Assembly (NCBI GenBank): GCA_018672475.1
Contig: JABHFS010000107.1
Span: 16,860 to 80,859 of the forward strand
From: Gemmatimonadota bacterium
Lineage (GTDB): Bacteria > Latescibacterota > UBA2968 > UBA8231
Direction of reading: 5' to 3'
DNA length: 64,000 bases
Shown here: positions 61,239 through 64,000 of the stretch, piece after piece
How the letters are laid out: the number at the start of each line of letters is the position of its first letter
Position numbering within the stretch: position 1 is the first letter of the stretch
Translations under genes and position numbers: made by a program
Notes under the pieces: generated by a model
Told to the model about the DNA's origin: nothing
The model's database searches: none
What the model saw: the letters and a program-made list of their open reading frames with translations, nothing else

Positions 61239-61502
61239 ATGCCCGTAGCCTGGATCCCCTCGCTAATGCAAAAGCTAACTGAGGGGCAGCAGCAAATCCC
61301 GGTAGAAGGCTCTACCGTGCGCCAGGTTGTAGAGGCACTCGAAAGCCTCTACCCCGGTTTTAAGGACCGGATCGTCGAAGATGACCGCATCCGCACAGAG
61401 ATCGCGGTCGCCGTCGACGGCGAGGTCGTCACCTCTGGGCTGCGAGCCAGGGTTGGCGCCGAAAGCGAAGTGCACTTTCTGCCGGCGTTGGCCGGAGGTT
61501 AG
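61239..61502 (+). CDS. MoaD/ThiS-family sulfur-carrier protein
   Basis: 87 residues, beta-grasp fold: 'AWIPSLMQKLTEGQQQIPVEGSTVRQVVEALESLYPGFKDRI', 'EIAVAVDGEV', 'VGAESEVHFLPALAGG'. It ends in the exact Gly-Gly needed for thiocarboxylation, as in MoaD and ThiS. Located seven bases after the large-subunit stop, so it is co-transcribed with the molybdenum hydroxylase; a local MoaD would provide sulfur for molybdopterin synthesis (or for sulfuration of the cofactor). No MoaE is seen in the window. Confidence 0.88.
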   Translation: MPVAWIPSLMQKLTEGQQQIPVEGSTVRQVVEALESLYPGFKDRIVEDDRIRTEIAVAVDGEVVTSGLRARVGAESEVHFLPALAGG

Positions 61503-61519
61503 TCTCAGGTAAAACTAAA

Positions 61520-61557
61520 AACGCCCGTCCAGAAAATCGGACGGGCGTTCTTTTTTT
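61520..61557 (+). terminator. Terminator of the molybdenum hydroxylase operon
   Basis: AACGCCCGTCC (61520-61530) pairs perfectly with GGACGGGCGTT (61539-61549), loop of eight, then CTTTTTTTG. It lies 17 bases past the MoaD-like stop. Confidence 0.92.
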
Positions 61558-61581
61558 GTCTATAACAAAACGCCCCTGCAC

Positions 61582-61740
61582 CTATCCGCTCCCATAGCGC
61601 CGCAGATCCTGATACTCCCCGACCATCTTCCACACCCCTCCTATTTTGAATAAAAACCACCTATTCCGATGTTTCTTCGATCGATTGTTGAAGTAGCTGG
61701 TCTCGTATCTCTCACTTTCTATCGAGGCATTAATCAGCAC
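61582..61740 (-). pseudogene. Possible C-terminal fragment of an NTF2/SnoaL-like protein
   Basis: A minus-strand frame of 53 codons reads LINASIESERYETSY, then RWFLFKIGGVWKMVGEYQDLRRYG and a stop. 'WKMVGEYQDLRRYG' resembles the end of SnoaL/NTF2-like domains. It has only a GTG start and a stop codon a short distance upstream, so it is probably a residue of a lost gene. Low confidence. Confidence 0.3.
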
Positions 61741-61889
61741 GGATAATCAATCTGGCCGATTCACCTGCAAATTTTGCAGATATTGGCGTATTTCACTACC
61801 ATTATGCCCTTCAAACAATAAGCTACCCCTCACTATCAATGTCATTATTATGTTATTTTACAACAACTTACATACGACCAACATCAACA
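61741..61889. other. AT-rich upstream region of the sigma-4-like gene
   Basis: About 150 bases, AT-rich, without coding frames; it precedes the sigma-54-type promoter and would be the place for enhancer-binding-protein sites. Small imperfect repeats of CAAA/TTTG (CAAATTTTGC, TTCAAACAATAAGC) are present, but no clear inverted-repeat enhancer was identified. Confidence 0.35.
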
Positions 61890-61905
61890 TGGCACATAAT
61901 TTGCT
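61890..61905 (+). promoter_or_regulatory. Sigma-54-type promoter
   Basis: TGGCACATAATTTGCT matches the -24/-12 consensus TGGCAC-N5-TTGCW at every conserved position. The nearest plus-strand gene is the sigma-4-like protein at 62095, which leaves a 5' leader of about 180 bases. The sequence is intergenic. Confidence 0.6.
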
Positions 61906-62094
61906 TAATAAATGACAGGGTAGATCAAGCAGTACTCAATCAGCCCTGAGCCGAAGTGGATGACCCGTTACATCTACAGAAATCAATGCAAATTCTGCAT
62001 TCCGCAAAGCGCTCTTTTCGCTTTTGCCGCTTGCAGCACACATACACACTGCAATAATTGCACTAACCCCGCGTTTATTAAGGGGAGGAAAATC

Positions 62095-62406
62095 ATGACC
62101 GAAAACGTAATGCTTACCGAAGAAGACGAGTTGCTCGAACTGCTCAGCCAAAACGGCGCCGACACGCTCGATTTGCTCAGCGGCGACCTGGCGATTATCG
62201 GCACCCAGTCGATGGAAAACATCGACGCGATGCTACAACGCCTGAACGAAGAGGAATTCGCAGTCGTCGACAAATACTTCGGCCTCTCGGGCGAAGCACC
62301 CTACACTGCCGCAGAAATCGGCGATGCGATGGACCTCGACGAGAGCCAAGTCACCTCCGTCATTGCCCAGGCGATGCGCAATATGCGCAGCGGTAGCGAA
62401 GCCTAA
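62095..62406 (+). CDS. Small protein with sigma-70 region 4-like helix-turn-helix
   Basis: 103 residues from MTENVMLTEEDE with GGGGAGGA eight bases upstream (a longer frame from 61960 has no RBS and a Cys-rich unlikely start). The N-terminal half is acidic (LTEEDELLELLSQNGADTLDLLSGDLAIIG). Residues 49-98 read 'DAMLQRLNEEEFAVVDKYFGLSGEAPYTAAEIGDAMDLDESQVTSVIAQAMRNMRS', which follows the region 4.2 pattern of primary sigma factors (L..L...E..V...YFGL...T..EIG..L..S...V..I...A...LR). It lacks region 2, so it cannot act alone as a sigma factor; possible anti-/co-sigma or DNA-binding regulator. It sits behind a sigma-54-type promoter and is ended by a terminator. Confidence 0.78.
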   Translation: MTENVMLTEEDELLELLSQNGADTLDLLSGDLAIIGTQSMENIDAMLQRLNEEEFAVVDKYFGLSGEAPYTAAEIGDAMDLDESQVTSVIAQAMRNMRSGSEA

Positions 62407-62446
62407 GAATCAAGCAACCCGACTAACGCTTCTACTTAAGAAATAG

Positions 62447-62480
62447 AAAGGGCGGTGCTGCTAAATAAGCACCGCCCTTT
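62447..62480. terminator. Bidirectional terminator
   Basis: AAAGGGCGGTGCT (62447-62459) pairs perfectly with AGCACCGCCCTTT (62468-62480) around an eight-base loop, with A-rich and T-rich flanks, between the sigma-4-like gene (plus) and the DUF4249 gene (minus). Confidence 0.88.
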
Positions 62481-62502
62481 GCTGTTCTACTTATGATATC
62501 TC

Positions 62503-63657
62503 TCAATCATCCGCAATCACCTCCACGACCATCTTCCCGACCCCACTACCCTCTGTCCCTGCGCGATCATCCCGATACGCCAACACCCGAAATGAATCCT
62601 CTACATACGAACCAAAAACCCCCGTCCCGCCCTCGACGTGAAACACCGGTCCCCTATCTCCATCGCTGCCCGACTGACCATTGAACGAAGTCGTAAAATA
62701 GTCGAAATAATTTAGATCCGCCGCCTGCAACCGCACGCGATATTCTCCTTCAAAACGCACACTCAACCACCAGAAGTCGCTGCGGGTCGTATCTGCCGGA
62801 ATCCAATAGTCGATCTTGCGCGCACTAAAAAGATAATCAAGCCGCTCGCGCCACTTCTTGCCCTCCGACCACTTTTCCTTGCCTGTAATCTCCTCCCACT
62901 CCACCTGCTCGCGATCTCGCAGCCAACGAATGGGCTCTCCTGAATCGTCGACCAACGCTAAATTCTCGGCAAAAAATGTGCGCAACACCTCAATATCACC
63001 ATCGAGTACAGAAAGCGAATCCGCCGACACCTGCCCCTCCAACTTAGCCCGCAACTCGATCAACCGGTCCAAGTCACCCGTTAACGGAGCGGTCGGCCCC
63101 GGCGGCAAAGACCGCACATCGACGGCCTCGATAATAACCACATAACCTGCCGCATTCTCGCTCTTGTCCCAGAAGAATTCACCGGGATGCACTAGATTCC
63201 CGAAGCTATCGCCGAAAAGCTGGTTGTAGACAACCGTCTCGCCGTCGCCGAGATGTGTATTGACCTCGGTGACCGCCGACTCGAACGGCACCGTAGTCTC
63301 GGCGTGGACCTGCCGTCCTTCGTGCTCGATTAGCAGCTCGTAGGTCTGCCCTTCGACAATTGGCATCGTCTCGTGCGCCAGCACAAAGAGCCCTGGATCG
63401 TCACCAGAAGGTGAAAGCGCAAAAGTCTCACCTTGAGTGCTAATCCACACCTCCGCGCTCAGCAGCGTGTCCTCCAGCCCGTCATAGTAGCGCTGCGGCG
63501 ACAAGGTCTGCCGCAGCGTAAGCTCAATATCGGCGCCCGGTGTCAGATAACCGACGACAATTACAGTCTGCTGAGGGTTTTCGACTTCACTGGGGTTGGA
63601 GCAGCCGACAAAAAATGCGGCGCAAAACAGGAGCATCATCGCAATTCGCATAAGCAT
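62503..63657 (-). CDS. DUF4249-family outer-membrane lipoprotein
   Basis: 384 residues starting MLMRIAMMLLFCAAFFVGCSN: a lipoprotein signal with lipobox Cys19. The body has the DUF4249 layout: an N-terminal 'QQTVIVVGYLTPGADIELTLRQTLSP' region (beta-barrel-plug-associated), then a beta-rich domain ('AEVWISTQGETFALSP', 'YELLIEHEGRQVHAETTVPF', 'FRVLAYRDD'). In FCB-group bacteria DUF4249 lipoproteins are encoded after TonB-dependent receptors and are thought to help uptake of a specific ligand. The longer frame upstream is the antisense shadow of the receptor end. Start two bases after the receptor stop, no clear RBS: translational coupling. Confidence 0.85.
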   Translation of the reverse strand: MLMRIAMMLLFCAAFFVGCSNPSEVENPQQTVIVVGYLTPGADIELTLRQTLSPQRYYDGLEDTLLSAEVWISTQGETFALSPSGDDPGLFVLAHETMPIVEGQTYELLIEHEGRQVHAETTVPFESAVTEVNTHLGDGETVVYNQLFGDSFGNLVHPGEFFWDKSENAAGYVVIIEAVDVRSLPPGPTAPLTGDLDRLIELRAKLEGQVSADSLSVLDGDIEVLRTFFAENLALVDDSGEPIRWLRDREQVEWEEITGKEKWSEGKKWRERLDYLFSARKIDYWIPADTTRSDFWWLSVRFEGEYRVRLQAADLNYFDYFTTSFNGQSGSDGDRGPVFHVEGGTGVFGSYVEDSFRVLAYRDDRAGTEGSGVGKMVVEVIADD

Positions 63658-63658
63658 C

Positions 63659-64000
63659 TCAGAAGTTGAAATCGAAACCGAAACTCGGCAGGATCGGCAG
63701 CATCGGGATGTCGCGGCGTTTGTTCGGTTTACGATCTTCGGGATCGCCTTCCAGGTCCCAAAAATAGTTGAAGATATTTTTGCGGTTGAGCACGTTGACG
63801 ATCTGCACGTAAGCCCGCATCTCCCAGGTCCGAAAAGCAAAGACGCGCTGTATCGAAACATCGACCCGCTGATAGCTTGGCAGGCGCACCGCATTGAGTT
63901 CGCCCTGCTCATTGAAGGTCCAGGTATTGCCCGATGGCAAGGAGATTTCGCCGCGCCCCAGGATCTGGGTATAGGGCTGGCCCGAGGCATAGGCGCCCCG
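63659..64000 (-). CDS. TonB-dependent receptor, C-terminal end (5' part outside the window)
   Basis: 114 codons at the right edge. Reads 'RGAYASGQPYTQILGRGEISL', 'LPSYQRVDVSIQRVF', 'MRAYVQIVNVLNRKNIFNYFWD' and ends 'LPSFGFDFNF'. Alternating beta strands, the 'NVLNRKNIFNY' turn and a terminal Phe are typical of the last strands of TonB-dependent outer-membrane receptors in Bacteroidetes/FCB bacteria. With the DUF4249 lipoprotein it would form an uptake pair (substrate unknown). Confidence 0.85.
   Translation of the reverse strand, partial: RGAYASGQPYTQILGRGEISLPSGNTWTFNEQGELNAVRLPSYQRVDVSIQRVFAFRTWEMRAYVQIVNVLNRKNIFNYFWDLEGDPEDRKPNKRRDIPMLPILPSFGFDFNF

Noticed and set aside
63658..63990. N-terminal extension of the DUF4249 frame
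   Set aside because: It is a shadow of the TonB-receptor C-terminus; the lipoprotein signal at 63657 defines the start.
1..64000. CRISPR arrays, insertion sequences, prophage, tRNA or rRNA genes
   Set aside because: No regularly spaced repeats, transposase, integrase, phage structural gene, tRNA T-arm signature or rRNA block was recognised by eye; an automated scan would be needed to exclude a single tRNA.

Overview
The window looks like a contig from a GC-rich, Gram-negative, double-membraned bacterium. Evidence for this is LspA and lipoproteins, SecDF fused in one chain, a TonB-dependent receptor followed by a DUF4249 lipoprotein, an RND tripartite efflux pump and a TolC/NodT-type lipoprotein. 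A PNPFN-type C-terminal sorting/FlgD-like domain on a secreted enzyme, a DksA/TraR gene between ileS and lspA, and an expansion of phytanoyl-CoA-dioxygenase-like (PhyH), Gfo/Idh/MocA, sugar-phosphate-isomerase and ThuA genes fit an uncultured FCB-group lineage (Latescibacterota-like, or a Poribacteria-like sponge/marine symbiont). That placement is inference; no rRNA or tRNA gene was seen.

Layout. 1-2206 (minus): a small carbohydrate-type operon of ThuA, a TIM-barrel isomerase and a PhyH running off the edge. 2641-8739 (minus): housekeeping run yggS-yggT-ileS-dksA-lspA-rluD. 8803-14741 (minus): antiporter-like protein, SecDF, ApbE, polyprenyl diphosphate synthase. 14893-18941 (plus): a membrane GT-C/TPR-like protein translationally coupled to a secreted sugar-dehydrogenase/diheme-cytochrome/sorting-domain fusion. 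19100-25533: enolase-superfamily dehydratase (plus), then (minus) a CtBP-like 2-hydroxyacid dehydrogenase, GlcE, GlcD and a D-cysteine-desulfhydrase-like enzyme. 25980-28840 (plus): an unusual ABC exporter plus DUF1854 protein. 29097-31417: a tiny zinc-finger ORF, a decayed histidine kinase, an isomerase and a broken glycosyltransferase. 31647-37058: map, a small unknown, a TlpA-like lipoprotein and dnaE. 37840-40791 (plus): UDP-sugar enzymes and a PmoA-like protein. 40990-47520 (plus): TetR regulator with its operator and a complete RND efflux operon. 47772-49172: an AT-richer polysaccharide-deacetylase-like gene. 49359-56579: accessory catabolic island with three PhyH, a VOC protein, an AGE-like protein and two Gfo/Idh/MocA oxidoreductases. 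57304-61502 (plus): xanthine-dehydrogenase/CoxMSL-type molybdenum hydroxylase operon with its own MoaD/ThiS-like protein. 62095-62406: a sigma-region-4-like small protein behind a near-perfect sigma-54 promoter match. 62503-64000 (minus): DUF4249 lipoprotein and the end of a TonB receptor.

The most interesting non-coding signals are: (i) two copies of a structured element (about 25610-25794 and 31452-31604) whose helices are kept while their bases change; (ii) a compact promoter-hairpin-terminator unit of about 90 nt upstream of dnaE; (iii) the sigma-54-type promoter in front of the sigma-4-like protein; (iv) a 29-bp interrupted palindrome in front of the TetR gene. Several gene remnants (histidine kinase, response regulator, glycosyltransferase, a frameshifted ORF inside the hydroxylase operon) show active gene decay. 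Short hairpin terminators separate most transcription units.
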